From assembly GCA_964017125.1 (NCBI GenBank), contig OZ024915.1:15974480-16038479 (forward strand): a DNA stretch of 64,000 bases, read 5' to 3'. Numbering within the stretch: the first letter of the stretch is position 1; the number at the start of each line of letters is the position of its first letter. The stretch is from Flabesymbios commensalis. Taxonomy: Eukaryota; Annelida; Polychaeta; Terebellida; Flabelligeridae. This document shows, one piece after another, positions 36,132 through 60,457 of this stretch. The translations under genes were made by a program, and so were the position numbers. Under the pieces are notes generated by a model. The model worked only from the letters and a program-made list of their open reading frames with translations. It was not told the DNA's origin and searched no databases.

Positions 36132-36496
36132 GGGGACTGGCCCAGGCTAAAATCATAAAAAAATCGGTGATTTTTTTTGGCTTCTTAATAAGACCATATG
36201 ATGTAAACAAGGCCATAGACTAGAACTGCAAAAAAAAAAAAAAATTTTGCTGCGCATTCACCAGTTGGGCTAGATATAGAGACGAAATTCCTGATTTCTA
36301 ATTATTGACAACCATGTCAAATATTAGAAATACTGGAATTTCGTCTCTATATCTAGTCTAACTGGTGAATGAGCAGCAGGAAAATTTAAAAACTTTTGCA
36401 GTTATAGTCTATGGCCATGTTTACATCATATGGTCATATTAAAAAGCCTAAATAAAATCACCGATTTTTTTATGATTTTAGCCTGGGCCAGTCCCT
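36132..36496. mobile_element. 365-bp near-perfect palindromic TTAA MITE, copy 1
   Basis: TTAA lies at 36128-36131 and 36497-36500. The arms run almost the full length: GGGGACTGGCCCAGGCTAAA at the left and the inverse AGGGACTGGCCCAGGCTAAA at the right, continuing through ATCGGTGATTTT, CATATGATGTAAAC and AGATATAGAGACGAAATTCC. The central loop is about 40 nt. It has no coding capacity. It has the same length as the copy at 59.985 kb. Confidence 0.88.
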
Positions 36497-36500
36497 TTAA

Positions 36501-37365
36501 TATAAACAAGAAAAATAGTTGTACATGATTTGTAGATTTGTGCGACATATTATACACAGTGAAACTTCATGATAATACAACAAGGACGTTTATTGTCACA
36601 TTTTTTAGTTGGAAAGTTAGTGGATAATCTATAAGACTATGGGTGTTAATGGTTGTTCAGGTTTAACAAACAATGTAAAGTTTCATATTATTGCTAATGT
36701 TGTATGCCAAGGTATTATTATGCTCACAGGACGCACGTACAGTCATTAAAAAGTTATGGACATTTTTCGGATCCTGGGGTCAAGATCGCTCTCAGTCACC
36801 GCCATACATGTTGATTTTTTCGGGTAAAGCAAATACACCAATCCACATAGAGGACGACAAGGCCAGGGTTTGAGCAGAGTGGAAAACACACTGCAGTCAG
36901 AGTGGATTCAAGTTGCTTGTTCAGATGAAAACACTTCAAGCTCAAACTCACTGTCATTGTTATAATGGTTAATACAGGCTGCATTGCTATTTTATGTGAC
37001 TATTTTAGGCGTCATGATAATGGTGCCTTGCTATGACAAAAACACAATAAAATAGTGTGAGCACACTAACAATAAATCAAAATTTGAGCGGTACATATGA
37101 CTACAACACACTGGCAAAGTTATTAAATAAACAGATATTACAAATGTTTGTTTATACATGTATATATACACACGTACAGAAACCATTTTCGCCACACCAC
37201 TATGATTGGTTGAAATAAAATATGCATAACTTTTATAAAATATGGGTAGATGTATCATAAAACCAAACCTAAAACACAATGACATTGGCAGTCTGATCAA
37301 TACATATAGGCCTACAAATTGTTTTATCTGATAAATATATGTTTTTAAGCACACTCATCCCTTAA
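36501..37365. other. Unassigned AT-rich stretch
   Basis: No gene or element is seen. The open frames at 36691-36984 and 37031-37354 lack domains and codon regularity. Confidence 0.5.
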
Positions 37366-38972
37366 GGGCAAAACACACCAACGCAAGCGCGATTAGGCAC
37401 GCGACGAGTGACGCGAGGACAGACGCGAAAATTGCGTGACTGTCCACACACCAACGCGATGATCAACGCGACATGTGAGGCGCGAAAACCGGTGCGACAA
37501 CCATGGGCGTGACGAAAATGTAACAGTTTTGAAAATTTATTTTTTTATTTATTTATTTGACTTCCAGTTAAGAACATGCAAAAATGGTACATTATAATTA
37601 TTATTATCATTTTTTGAACATGGTATTAACTTTGGTTGACGGGAACAGGTCGAGACGACCTCTACAATGCCTGTCAACCATATAAGTGAATTAAAATTAT
37701 AGAATAAAATAATATCCATTGTTTAAAATAGCAAAAACAATTTAAAAATGTACATAGTATAGATTATAAAGTTTACTATTTGTACACATAAAATAAAATA
37801 ACCGACAATTGTCTGTCATCTGTTTCCCGCACCAAAACCAGAGATAAAATAGCTACATTGTGCTCTACACCGTGTAGCAAAAAAGGACACTCTGGAAAGC
37901 GTAGAAACCTAATTAAAACCTCTTAACCTCTTAATTTTAACATAGGCCTACATACATCCCTAAATAAAAGTAATACTATAAACCTAGAATACATCTACTG
38001 ACGTCAGCTCATATAGCCGTCGCGCAGCCGAAATATGCTGAGTAGTACCACATATGCAATTTTAGACTGGAGGAAAAATAATCCCAAACTCAAGAAGTAA
38101 ATCAGTTGATTAGAGATCTTTGAAATTCAGCATAAGGACCCACTTGGTCTGGAAACAAAGGCTACTGAAAAATCACTAAACCTAAAAATAAAACAGAAAA
38201 AAGACAAATAATAATTTTGAGGGGAACAGCCATCCATGCCATGTGGTAATACTCTAAGTCAGATCATGACAAGCGTGATCATGTAGAGTGATGTCGGTCT
38301 GCTCCGAACAGTATCAGAGACTGTCTCCGGCCTGAATTCGAGCCAGGCAGACAACACAATGCAACATTCGCAGATTATCGTTCATAGGTCGATCACTTAA
38401 GGTACCATTTGTGCTAAATATATAGATATATATTCAATACACGAGTATAAGTAAGGCAGGGCGGTTTGTCATCTGCCAACACATGCGTATCGACAACGGA
38501 GCCCTCCGTCCCTAGTCATGAGTGGCTGGTGACAGCTCAAATAGCCGTCTCACAGCCGATTCAAATTGCACAGGTAGTTTAAGACAAGAAATGTTCCGCT
38601 ATATTCGACAATTCACACAAGCACAAGCCAGGCTCCAGGTACATCGATTATTCACATCAAATAAGTTTACCATGGCGAGATATAATTCATTCAGGTTCTT
38701 CTTAAAAATCTGCAAGCTACCAGCATCTCGGATAACAAAAGGTAAAGTGTTCCATAAGCGAACAGTGCGATAAAAATACGTACATTGGAACTGAACAGTC
38801 TTGCACAGAGGTAATTTGAATAGAACACCCTGTTGAGCAGATCTGAGGCCATTATGCGGACAAGCTAACTCAAAATTACTAGAGTAATCACAAGATAGTT
38901 TACCGTGAAGGTAAAAAAATTATCGCATTGCCTATCGCGCTCGTGTAGATGATCGCGCTGGCATGTTTTGGA
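37366..38972. mobile_element. CpG-rich TIR element split by a LINE
   Basis: The left segment (37366-37530) begins GGGCAAAACACACCAACGC and is rich in ACGCGA motifs. The right segment (about 38910-38972) ends GCGCTGGCATGTTTTG, a diverged inverse of that start, and has matching GCGCGAT motifs. The middle is a LINE tail on the minus strand. The pairing of the ends is by eye only. Confidence 0.45.
37535..38905 (-). mobile_element. LINE 3' end (ORF2 C-terminus and 3' UTR)
   Basis: Read on the - strand, 38880-38640 gives a typical LINE ORF2 C-terminus (LRSAQQGVLFKLP, TYFYRTVRLWNTLP, then RDAGSLQIFKKNLNELY). The 3' UTR holds a stem-loop at 37634-37679 (GGTTGAC/GTCAACC with GGTCG/CGACC), and the copy ends in an AAATA-type tail near 37540. 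A diverged internal duplication (ATAGCCGTC(G/T)C.CAGCCGA) occurs at about 38013 and 38540. The copy is truncated at its 5' end. Confidence 0.75.
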
Positions 38973-39080
38973 ATTGAGCAAATAGTGTGTTTGATAACGA
39001 ACACGAAATCGGGTGAAGACTCATGTACAGCTATAACTACTAATATTTTCAACATGAAATGTTAATAATTGAAGCATAGA

Positions 39081-50945
<11,865 letters not shown>

Positions 50946-51080
50946 GGTTCTCTGTACTCACTCACGATTTTCACCCGTGATAAACATATAACATCAGGAT
51001 ACTTCTGAAATATATAATTGTAATACAATAATCTGTACATAACAATATACCAATAAAACAACACACAATACGGCTTATCC

Positions 51081-51322
51081 TAAGCCGTAAAGCGCTGAAA
51101 TATTTGTGTATAAACTATGGAGACCAAAGGGTTTTTTCAATTTTAAATCACCATAAATAGCTTAGTTGGCTAGCTCCGCTTCATTTGAATACCTATGTTA
51201 TGGATCTACGGCCATTAGAAATATTTTAATTCTTTCAGTGCGGGGATCGACTTTATACGCCAGAATCTGACGTCTACAGACGTCAAATTCTGACGTATGA
51301 AGACGTCCCCGCACTGAAAGGG
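51081..51322 (-). mobile_element. Hairpin-family-1 MITE upstream of the receptor
   Basis: TTAA at 51323-51326; the right side reads GACGTCCCCGCACTGAAAGGG. The hairpin is AGAATCTGACGTC / GACGTCAAATTCTGACG. The left end (GCCGTAAAGCGCTGAAATAT) has lost its TTAA-CCC. It sits about 140 bp upstream of the receptor ATG. Confidence 0.8.
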
Positions 51323-51918
51323 TTAACCTCGCATACAATGTGTCTGATTAGCTGTCGTATGTGTGCTTGATAAAGAGAGCAGTCGCTAATCCAACTAATA
51401 TGAATCAATGCTATTTGGCAATCTATAAGCGGTTGGAGGATAGCACAAATATTTCTCTACTTCAATACGCAGACACATTCCAGCGTTTTCGTGCTGTATG
51501 TTTTCTAGCATTATCACAAATGCGTTGATTTAGACAATGGATATCATTAAGTTAAGCTATAAAAAAAGAAAACAGATAAAAATGCCCTCCATCAGAACCA
51601 GTCACTTTTTAGCCATAGTCCATCAAAACTTTAAAGTATTCATATAAGATGCTATCAACAATGATAGTGATTTTGAGAAGGATAATTTGCAAAGCTGGAA
51701 AGTGAAAGCCGCATTTCCACATTATCATATTCGATGTTAATGTTTTAACATTGTCGAGTAACCTGGTGGTTGTAATTCACCTTCTTTGCTTATCCAAGAC
51801 ACGATTGTGTCAACTTTGTATAAAACAGCCTATTCAGTGACACAGGCAGTGGCGTCTGTAACAGTGAGCTTTATGTCAGTCAGCACTTCGTGTTAATACT
51901 TCGTGTGTTCAAATTTAA

Positions 51919-52159
51919 CCCTTGAGGCGCTGAAATATTCTTGCATAAACCATGGAGACCATTTTTTTATTATTATTTTGAAATCATCAGAAATGTCTTA
52001 GTTAGCTCTTTCTGATTCATATGAATACCTATGTTATGGGTCTATGGTCATTATAAATATGTTTGCTCATACAGTGCGAGGATCGACCTTAGACGTCAAA
52101 ATCTGACGTCTACAGACGTCAGATTCTGACGTCTAAAGTCGATCCCCACACTGTAAGGG
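51919..52159 (-). mobile_element. Hairpin-family-1 MITE, 241 bp
   Basis: TTAA at 51915-51918 and a decayed TTGA at 52160-52163. The ends are CCCTTGAGGCGCTGAA and CACACTGTAAGGG. A strong hairpin (GACGTCAAAATCTGACGTC / GACGTCAGATTCTGACGTC) is present. It has the same length as the 45.77-kb copy. Confidence 0.88.
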
Positions 52160-52622
52160 TTGAAATCACCACATTAATTAATCAAGTATTAATCAGAAAA
52201 ATTGAACTTAAATTATGGTGATGCAGATGGTCATCATGACGTGTACAATGATTAAATAGGTACATGTGTGTTAATTTTAGCAATTCAATCAACTAATTAA
52301 TGCTCTCAAATCAAATTTGTCATAACCTGAAATTTTATGTTCTCATTACTTGTCATTGATACCTCACATCAGCTATTAATTACCATAGGCTACAGATTGA
52401 AGACAAATCTAACACATCGGAAAAACATTGACTAATTGTTTTTGTGCTTTAAGTTCTTCGGAGCAAGAGTAATATTATACCAATATAGAGCGCAAAAAAG
52501 TGTATGTATAAATTAAAGAAATAGTAGAACCGCTCTACCCGACTCCACACTACGTAATAAGAGAAAACATTCACCAAAGTCGTGGTGAACATAACACTAG
52601 GTCTTTCCAGACACACATAATT
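52160..52622. other. Unassigned noncoding stretch
   Basis: AT-rich sequence between two mobile elements. The minus-strand frame at 52449-52664 runs into the TIR of the next element and is not a gene. Confidence 0.5.
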
Positions 52623-53167
52623 AGTAGGGTCCAAAACCATAATTCCGTGACCAACCTTCTGCAAGTAAGGTTAAGCGGTTGTTTTGGGTAGCTTAAGGTA
52701 TTTGTAAAAAAATAAGCTCCTACGCCTCTTTAGAAAAGGCGGGCGGTATTTTCTGGAGCGCAAAATCCAAAATGGCCGCCATCGGTCACGCTAAAAATCA
52801 AGAATTCACTTCTTTTTTATCGACTGGTCTCTCAGTGGAACTCATTTGTGAATGCATTTATGTAGGAAATGGATTTATTGAGGTCATAGTAGTATTAGTT
52901 ACCATATAAGTATAAAAATGTAAGATTTATACCCCTAAAATAGGAAAACGCATCAGCGACGGGGCGAAATCCATTATAAACAGCTAACTTTTGATCTGGT
53001 CGACCTAAAATTTCGTGTAACACCTCTTTTTATAATTTTTGGGATGGGGAATCGATTTGTTGTGTTATTTTTACAATTGTGCCCTTCCTTTATTCGAAAA
53101 TCCAAGATGGCCGCCGTCCAGCATAAAAAAAAGCCCAAAATGATCAATCCATAGTGAATTAATTAAA
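52623..53167 (+). repeat. Left TIR of the second Academ-like element
   Basis: The inverted partner is 56025-56569, with clear pairing at CTCCTACGCCTCTTTAGAAA, CCATTTCCTACATAAATGC (other side) and GATGGCCGCCGTCCAGCAT. About 15-20% of positions differ by eye. Confidence 0.85.
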
Positions 53168-56024
53168 AATGTTGTGTGCTCTGCTCTTTGAGGTTACAAA
53201 TAACAATAAAAGTAAGTTGTAAAAAAAAATATTTCAATGAAAACATCATCTGATATTTAGCAAAATAACATAAAGAAAGACAAAAATTGACTCGTAATTA
53301 TAAACATAATTAAGAAAACCTAGTGAAATTATATAAAACTAAAAATCACAATTTAAAATATCTTGTGAACATTCATACAAGACTAGTAGGCACAACCAAA
53401 AAATACCATTATCATGATATTTAATACTGATTGACAATGCATATTCAAATAAACTAAAACTACAGATTTATCCATTGAACATGGCAAAATATGCCTAAAG
53501 ACAAAAAAATACTTTTAGACAAAAATATATCTCTGCTCATAATATAAACTGATAATGACTCGAGTATTTATATAATTAAAAACGTGAGGAAAAATGTCAT
53601 AGGAATGCTCCTAACATGTTATATGCACATATTGACAACTACCATAGTATTCCACTCTCACATTGAAAAAAAACTGTCAGTTGAATTATTTTAAACATGT
53701 GTACAGTTTGGTTTTTATAGAAAACGTTACACGAATCAGTGACTCGTGCAATATCATCAAATACGCCACAAGAATGATCTTTGTAGCAGCATTGTCATTA
53801 GTCTGAGTCTGATTCAAATAAATCTGACCCACACTCTCATTCAGAGCAGTCAGTCATATGTTCTTTGCTTGGGTGTTGTGGAAGTTCTGTCGGGATAGAT
53901 ACTTTGGTATATCGTACTGGTCTGCAATGACAATTAATCATTTCCCATCCATTGCCAAAGGGAGAAGAATTTCTAAGCTCTGGATGGCGCTGAATAGAGG
54001 TTAATTAATTCGCATGCATAATATGTAGATTTAGCCTGTCAATAGCAGGTGGGAGGCGCATTAGAGACTTCTTCTTTTGCCCATTCCATTTGAGAACACG
54101 TGATTGGTCTAAAGAAGCACTTTGTGTATCGCTGTAGACATAGCAAATTACATAGTACTTCCGACTCTTTAATTTGTCATCAGTCAGTGGAATATCTTCT
54201 CCACATTGTAACAGTAAACTACGTGCTTCTGAACTGTTCATCATTGTGTTAAAGAGTGATGCTGTTCCATGCCCATAAAATCCACTGTTGGCATCACATC
54301 ATCCTGTCATTACATGAAATGGATTAGGCAATTGGTCAGGACACATAGTGTCATATAATATATGTTTTTTCTTCTTCACACACAATTTGCCTGGAATAAG
54401 ATGTGACAAAGTTGCTGCCATTACATACACATCTGTGTCTTCAAAGTTGATAATTACAGGTTGGTTATTACCAGATGATCTCAATGATAAATAAATTGAA
54501 AACATAATTGTATCTGCTTCACAATGCTGGAAACTCAACTTGTAAACCCATCAGTCAAGGGAACTTATAATTTGATTTTATGAAAACATTTGGTATATGT
54601 TTTTGATCCTGAATTATCATGTCTCTCTCATTGTCTTTGGTGCTCATTTCGAGATCATATGGATCATTGACACAAATTATGGTATCAGCATTTACATGGC
54701 GCGCCATTATAATCGAGATAATTTTACCAACATAATCCTTCCATGTGTAAGGCAAGCCATCACTTTTTTCCCCGTCATCAGCAGTTATTTTTGAATACCA
54801 TAAGATAAGAACTTTCCAGTAATTGTTGTCTGACTACAGAAGCATCATAACAACCTACGGTTTCCCAATATCAGGTGTTCAATCAAGCTATGTTAAGAGA
54901 GTTTTAATTGAGAGTTTGGAGAATCTATAGGGTTTTATTCTCGTCATCAAAACAGTTGTGAAGTTGTCTTCGACACCACTGGCGGTGGATCATACATTGA
55001 GGCTGCATTTTATCCATTACGAATAAGTAATGAAACTCTAATAAAAAACATTGCCATCAGGATCCACAATGAGGTAACATTTCCCCCTACAGTTACATAA
55101 CTTAATCAGGATAAAGTTGTATCACCTCTACTCCTTCAGCATATTTCTTCCCTAAAAAAATATGGACAAGCATCAGATGCCAAAACTCATTTTTATCCCA
55201 TTATATCACTGGTAATCCAACAATTACATCAATAAACCTTATCATGACTTTACACTGACTTACACTCAGCAAAGAGCTTGTTAAAATTTTCTATAAAATG
55301 GGTGTTGGTATGAGTTATCCATCTGTTTTGCTATTAAGAGAAGCATGGACTGTTTATGACCTCCAGCATTGTATTGAGTGTTGATGATTTCCATAATGAC
55401 ATACTGACAGGTGCCTACACTTCACATCAAAAGACATCACTTGAACACTGTAGTAATCTGTCTGGTGAACGTATAAAACATGCTAAAGTTTTGTCCTCAA
55501 CATTAAAAGATATGACATAAAAAACTACAAACTTATGACAGGTATCTAACACACAGACGCGTAGAACCCCCAATTAGAAATAAAGTAGATTCAAAGTTGG
55601 GGGAGTTCTATAACAGAGAAAGCGTGGTGCTATTCATACTCTGGTACGCACAAATAACTCAGGTGAGCGCCCAGCACCCTCTGATCAGAGCTAATCTGGT
55701 TTTCATTCATTGATCTCTCCATCAGTAGAGCAAGGCATATTATTTGATGACGTATCCCGACCCACCAAAAAATATGTTATCAATGATGATTTGTTGAAGG
55801 ATGTACTGAAAAACAAGAATATGCCTTTTGCAGTTGTTGTAGGAGACCAACCAGTTTATACATTAATTGTAGAAATCAAAAACGAAAATCCGGAGAAATT
55901 TGACAAAGTGATACCTTTTTTAGGACCCTTTGCTGAATATCAGATGATGTTTTCATTGAAAAATATTTTTTACAACTTACTTCTATTGTTTTTTGAACCC
56001 TCATATAGCAGAGCACATAACATG

Positions 56025-56569
56025 TTTAATTAATTCACTATAGATTCATGATTTTTGGCTTTTCCTTATGCTGGACGGCGGCCATCTTGGATTTTCACAT
56101 GAACGAAGCGCACAATTGTAAAAAAAACACCACAAATCGATTCCCCACCCCAAAAATATATAAAAAAGAGGTGTTACACTAAATTTTAGGTCAGCCAGAT
56201 CAAAAGTTAGCTGTTTATAATGGATTTCGTCCCATCGCTGACACGTTTTCCTATTTTGGCGGTATACATTTGACATTTTCACACTTATATGGTGAATAAT
56301 ACTACTATGACCTAAATAAATCCATTTCCTACATAAATGCATTCACAAATGAGTTCCACCGGGAGACCAGTCGATGAAATAAGTGAATTCTTGATTTTTA
56401 GCATGACCGATGGCGGCCATTTTGGATTTTACGCTTTAGAAAATTTCGCCCGCCTTTTCTAAAGAGGCGTAGGAGCTTATTTTTTTTCAAATACCTCAAG
56501 CTACCAAAAACAACCACCAGACCCTACTTGCAGAAGGTTGGTCACGCAATCATGGTTTTGGACCTTACT
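56025..56569 (-). repeat. Right TIR of the second Academ-like element
   Basis: Reverse partner of 52623-53167. It overlaps the end of the + strand coding remnant at 55710-56033. Confidence 0.85.
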
Positions 56570-57360
56570 ATAACTGGTCGTTGCCAAAAAAAACATGTGA
56601 TTAATAGCAAATTATACTATATATTCTTTAACATGAACAAACACTGTAGGCTTATGTTCTCATTGGTATTGTAGGCCTACTCACGGTAACCTGGATCTGT
56701 TTTACATTTATCATGTATCACTTTTGTACGACAGCGTTGAAACGACAAGATATTGTTATCTCGACATAACGACTTTTGATTCGCTAAAACGACCTGATAT
56801 AAGACGAAAAAACGATTTATATCCTTTCGTCCACGTTCTCTTCCTTCTCCTCCTCCTCTCTTCGAAATTCTCTTCCTCCTACTCATGTTCCTCCTACACC
56901 TCTTTATCCACTTACTCGTATAAAAGTTGAAGGTAGTTGAACATTTTCTTACATGACTTAACCATATGATAAAAACTTGTTTAAAGTTATAAGTAGGCTA
57001 ATGAATGTATTATTAAGGTCGGTGCTGTAAATGGGAGTAGGTTTACTCAATTCGTGTGTCTACTTACCTCGGTGTATTCTTTTAAAGAGCTTATCAGTGT
57101 TTAGAATAACATGAAGCGGTCAGCGTTATAATATATTGCAATTTTATAAAAGGAATCGTTGACAATTTAGTTGCCATGTTATGGAGTGTTGTCAGATTAG
57201 TAGGACGATGCGTTGACATTATTTAAAGGTAAAGGTGTAGGTTTATAGTCTAATATCAAGTCTGAAGACCTATCATCCGACTTTACATCTTTAAATCCAC
57301 TTCAAAGTTTTGCTATGAAATAGGTTGTGAGTTAATAGTTCGTTCAGGATTTTTTATTCC
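56570..57360. other. Unassigned noncoding stretch
   Basis: No gene or bounded element is recognised. A CT-rich run (CTTCCTCCT...) occurs at about 56830-56900, which produces spurious open frames on both strands. Confidence 0.5.
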
Positions 57361-57399
57361 CTCAATGGCGGGGACTGTTGCGATTTTGAAGAAGAATTT

Positions 57400-57612
57400 C
57401 AAAAGCTATCAGATTTGTCGCGCAGGATGACGGGAGGCGCTGTCCTGGGGTTGCTCCGGTGTTGGGCCAGCATCATGGATGGTGGTCCCGCACTGGACCG
57501 ACCTCGAAGCGGGCTCGGGGATGGGACCGGCCGCAGAATGGCGTCCCATGCAGCGCTGAATCGGTTTCGCGGTGCACGTCTCCGGGTTGGTTCGGTGTTG
57601 GGCCAGCATCAT
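57400..57612. other. Short GC-rich island of unknown nature
   Basis: Markedly richer in G+C than its surroundings. It contains GGTGTTGGGCCAGCATCAT twice (near 57458 and 57594). Open frames on three readings are a result of low stop frequency. It may be the body of a larger palindromic element ending at 57699. Confidence 0.4.
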
Positions 57613-57699
57613 CCCACTTGTCACACGACGTTGTTTCGACGTTGAATCAACGTCAATGACGTTGATTCAACGTCGTAACAACGTCGTGTGCCCAGTGGG
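57613..57699. mobile_element. 87-bp palindrome (CCCACT...AGTGGG)
   Basis: CACACGACGTTGTTTCGACG pairs with CGTCGTAACAACGTCGTGTG, and the core TTGAATCAACGTCAATGACG folds as well. The ends are CCCACTTGT and CCCAGTGGG. It resembles the small MITE at 8500-8607 in end sequence and layout. Confidence 0.7.
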
Positions 57700-58232
57700 A
57701 CAGATGTTCTGGAAATCAGGTTTTCAAAATTATTCCACACAGTAGGTCTACATAAGAAGTTGCTAATCATATTTGCATGCATGGAAAGTTAGGAACCCTA
57801 TTTTTTTTAATACGAGCATGACATAATGTTCTTGGCGACGACTATCATTTTGTTGTAGAATTCCAGACCAACAAATATAGCCTGTAAGACGTGAATTTTC
57901 ACCACCTTATTATTGACAGAAACCAACAACTGTTACCTTACAGTAGGGTCGAAGGTGACATAAATGTGATTTAACATTGTATCCCTGTCTCAATAAATAT
58001 GGAACTGTCTATCTATCTACAATGAATTTCCAGGCAAAATGCCGTAATTTCAATAAATTATAAGACAACAAATATAACCAAGCAATTACTGTTAGTCGTC
58101 ATTTTTCATATACTTAATCATGTTAATTGAAATTCAATCTGACTGATACATGTGTAATTCTCAAGTCTGATTTGTCATAGTCTGTAATTTCATGTTTTGC
58201 ATCAGGTCTCTCATTACATCCGCTATATATAA
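57700..58232. other. Unassigned noncoding stretch
   Basis: No feature is recognised. Confidence 0.5.
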
Positions 58233-58472
58233 CCCTTAAAGCGCTGAACTAATTTGTAAAAAACATCGCAGCCAAATGGGTTTTTTCACCTTGAAATCAT
58301 CATAAATGTCTTATTTAGCTCTTTCCGATTCATTTGAATACCTATGTTATGGGTCCACGGCCATTAGAAATATTTCTACTCTTGCAGTGCGGGGATCGAC
58401 TTTAGTCGTCAGAATCTGACGTCTACAGACGTCAGATTCTGACGACTAAAGTCGATCCCCGCGCTGTAAGGG
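58233..58472 (-). mobile_element. Hairpin-family-1 MITE, best-preserved copy
   Basis: The ends are CCCTTAAAGCGCTGAACT and, on the other strand, CCCTTACAGCGCGGGGATCG; TTAA at 58473-58476 and ATAA at the left. The hairpin (GATCGACTTTAGTCGTCAGA extended by ATCTGACGTC, and its inverse) is perfect over about 30 bp with a TACA loop. Confidence 0.9.
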
Positions 58473-59984
58473 TTAATTAGTATATATGTCTACAGATTGC
58501 GAACGCTAACGGTGAAATTGCGGTGATGTGTGGTGTGTCTTAGACATTTGGCTTATTAATTTCATTTCTCCTAATATCATACGCTTAAATTTATAATAAT
58601 AATATATATAATGCTATAAATTTTGCTACCTGTCTGTGATATTTATCACATAAAAATTTCAGTTTTTTTGAATAACTGAGTATGTGAAAGTAGTCCTCCT
58701 GTATATTGGAAGAAAGAGTTTGCCGGCAACCTGTATATTTAGAACAAAATAAAATAAAATAGATCTCGTCCTCTACATTATTTTTTTCACATAAAATACA
58801 CAGTCTATCTACAGGCTCATTTTAAAACGTCCCGATTTAATACGAATTGATAAAATCCCGGATCTTATCGGACTCAATAGAGATCGGTGATATCTGGGCA
58901 AAATCATACTTATTTAACTCGGTGAGTAATTTGTCTGTCTTAAATGTTTGAAAATTCGTAATTGGGGTTTGTTAATATCATATTCCAAATTTTCAAAAAA
59001 TTCTTTGTGTAATTTATCCCGAATAATATTCAACGGACATTCATTCATATCTGTAAAGTCTGAGTTTTGATTTCGACCAGTCACCCATTTTCAAATATTA
59101 ATCACTATTTTAGTCAACCGCTGATTATCCATGGCTATAAGTTGATTCCAGTAACGTATCATATTTAGCCATTGACGATACCTGGTACATTGCCATAACA
59201 TTTCGCTATATAAAAAGGATATCGGGGTAAACCTGAGAACACCTAGAACAAATCTGATAGCACGATTCTGAACATTATCACATTTAGAAATTTGTTTAAA
59301 TCCCCAACAGGATGAGCCATACTCCATAATTGGCGTTACACACCACTTTGTGCAAAACTTTCAAAACCCATGTTTTTAATATTTCTGAATTTACCAATGA
59401 TAGCCCGAGAGCCCTACTGGCCGATAGCGCAATCACACTAGCTGTATTTTCAAAGTTTAAGAATTCGTCCAGAACAATTCCTAAATGTTTATAAGATTCA
59501 ACATATTCAATAATATTTCCCCCTATGTGGAATTGTACACAGCTTCTCGGTAAACGTTTTTTTTCCTGAAGTGAAAATTACTTTAATTAGTTTTACCACA
59601 ATTAATAATTAGTTCTCCTCTCTATTTCTTGCACCAGTTTCCCAGGGTGCTTAGAATAACCCGTATACCTTTATTAAGTGCTTTAAGTTCATGAAAAAGA
59701 TCGTATAGGAAAAGTGAGAAGAGGGTCAGGGGTAGACAGTCAACTTGTCTAAGTCCACTCCTGGTTTTGAACCAATCGGTAGTTTTCTCATTTATTTTCC
59801 CACATGATTTAGTTAGAGTGTATGTCGCTTTTAGTGTATGATACATTTTTCCATCAATATTATTTTGTAGAAGCTTATAAAAGAGCATATCCCTATTGAC
59901 ACCATCAAAAGCCTTTTGAAAGTCAGCAAAAGAAACAAATGTCTGCCTACCGTCAACTAATCCATTGTTAATGATAAACGTTAA

Positions 59985-60349
59985 AGGGACATGCCCAGGT
60001 CTAAAATCTTTAAAAAATCGGTGATTTTATTTTAGATTAATAATATGATCATATGATGTAAACATGTCTGTAGACAAGAACTGCAAAACATTTTTAATTT
60101 TTGTGCTGCGCACTTACCAGGCTAGATATAGAGACGACATTCCCGTATTTTTTGTTTTTGACATGGCTGTCAATAACTAGAAATCAGGAATTCCGCCTCT
60201 ATATCTAGCCTAACTGGTGAATACGCAGCACAAAAATTAAAAAGCTTTTGCAGTTCGAATCTACGGACATGTTTACATCATATGGTCATATTATTAAGCT
60301 AAAATAAAATCACCGATTTTTTTACGAATTTAGACCTGGGCATGTCCCT
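59985..60349. mobile_element. 365-bp palindromic TTAA MITE, copy 2, nested in a LINE
   Basis: TTAA lies at 59981-59984 and 60350-60353. The ends are AGGGACATGCCCAGGTCTAA and its near-inverse; the arms match the 36.13-kb copy throughout (ATCGGTGATTTTATTTTAG, CATATGATGTAAACATGTC, AGATATAGAGACGA). Removing it with one TTAA rejoins the LINE reading frame (HISSL then IINNGLVDGRQ). Confidence 0.9.
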
Positions 60350-60457
60350 TTAAAGAGGATATATGGTCTTCACATGAAGGTCTGAATCCGTTCTGCGCAT
60401 CTATTATGATATTGGTAATTTTCAGATAATTCAACAATCTTTCATTTATAATAGAAG

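Larger units (their letters stand above)
52623..56569. mobile_element. Second Academ-like transposon, 3.9 kb with ~545-bp TIRs
   Basis: The TIRs (52623-53167 and 56025-56569) begin AGTAGGGTCCAAAACCAT and AGTAAGGTCCAAAACCAT on opposite strands. ATAATT/ATAACT at the edges may be a decayed target duplication. Minus-strand remnants: YDLEMSTKDNERDM (near 54640), FQHCEADTIMF (54530), FEDTDVYVMA (54440), FHVMTG..CDANSGFYGHG (about 54310-54270), then 54244-54005. These give the XPG/FEN-like pattern EAD, DTD, GCD. On the + strand, 55300-56033 holds a different part of the same protein type (VVVGDQPVYTLIVEIKNENP, then IPFLGPF). Frames have several stops. The superfamily is inferred. Confidence 0.7.

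Noticed and set aside
52623-56569. Polinton or other capsid-bearing element
   Set aside because: The element is only 3.9 kb and shows no capsid, DNA polymerase B or integrase text; the protein is nuclease-like.
56677-56930. Small frames on both strands
   Set aside because: They come from a CT-rich low-complexity run.
57409-57659. Three overlapping frames of 66-76 aa in GC-rich DNA
   Set aside because: They are open on both strands because stops are rare there; no domain is seen and the end runs into a palindromic MITE.
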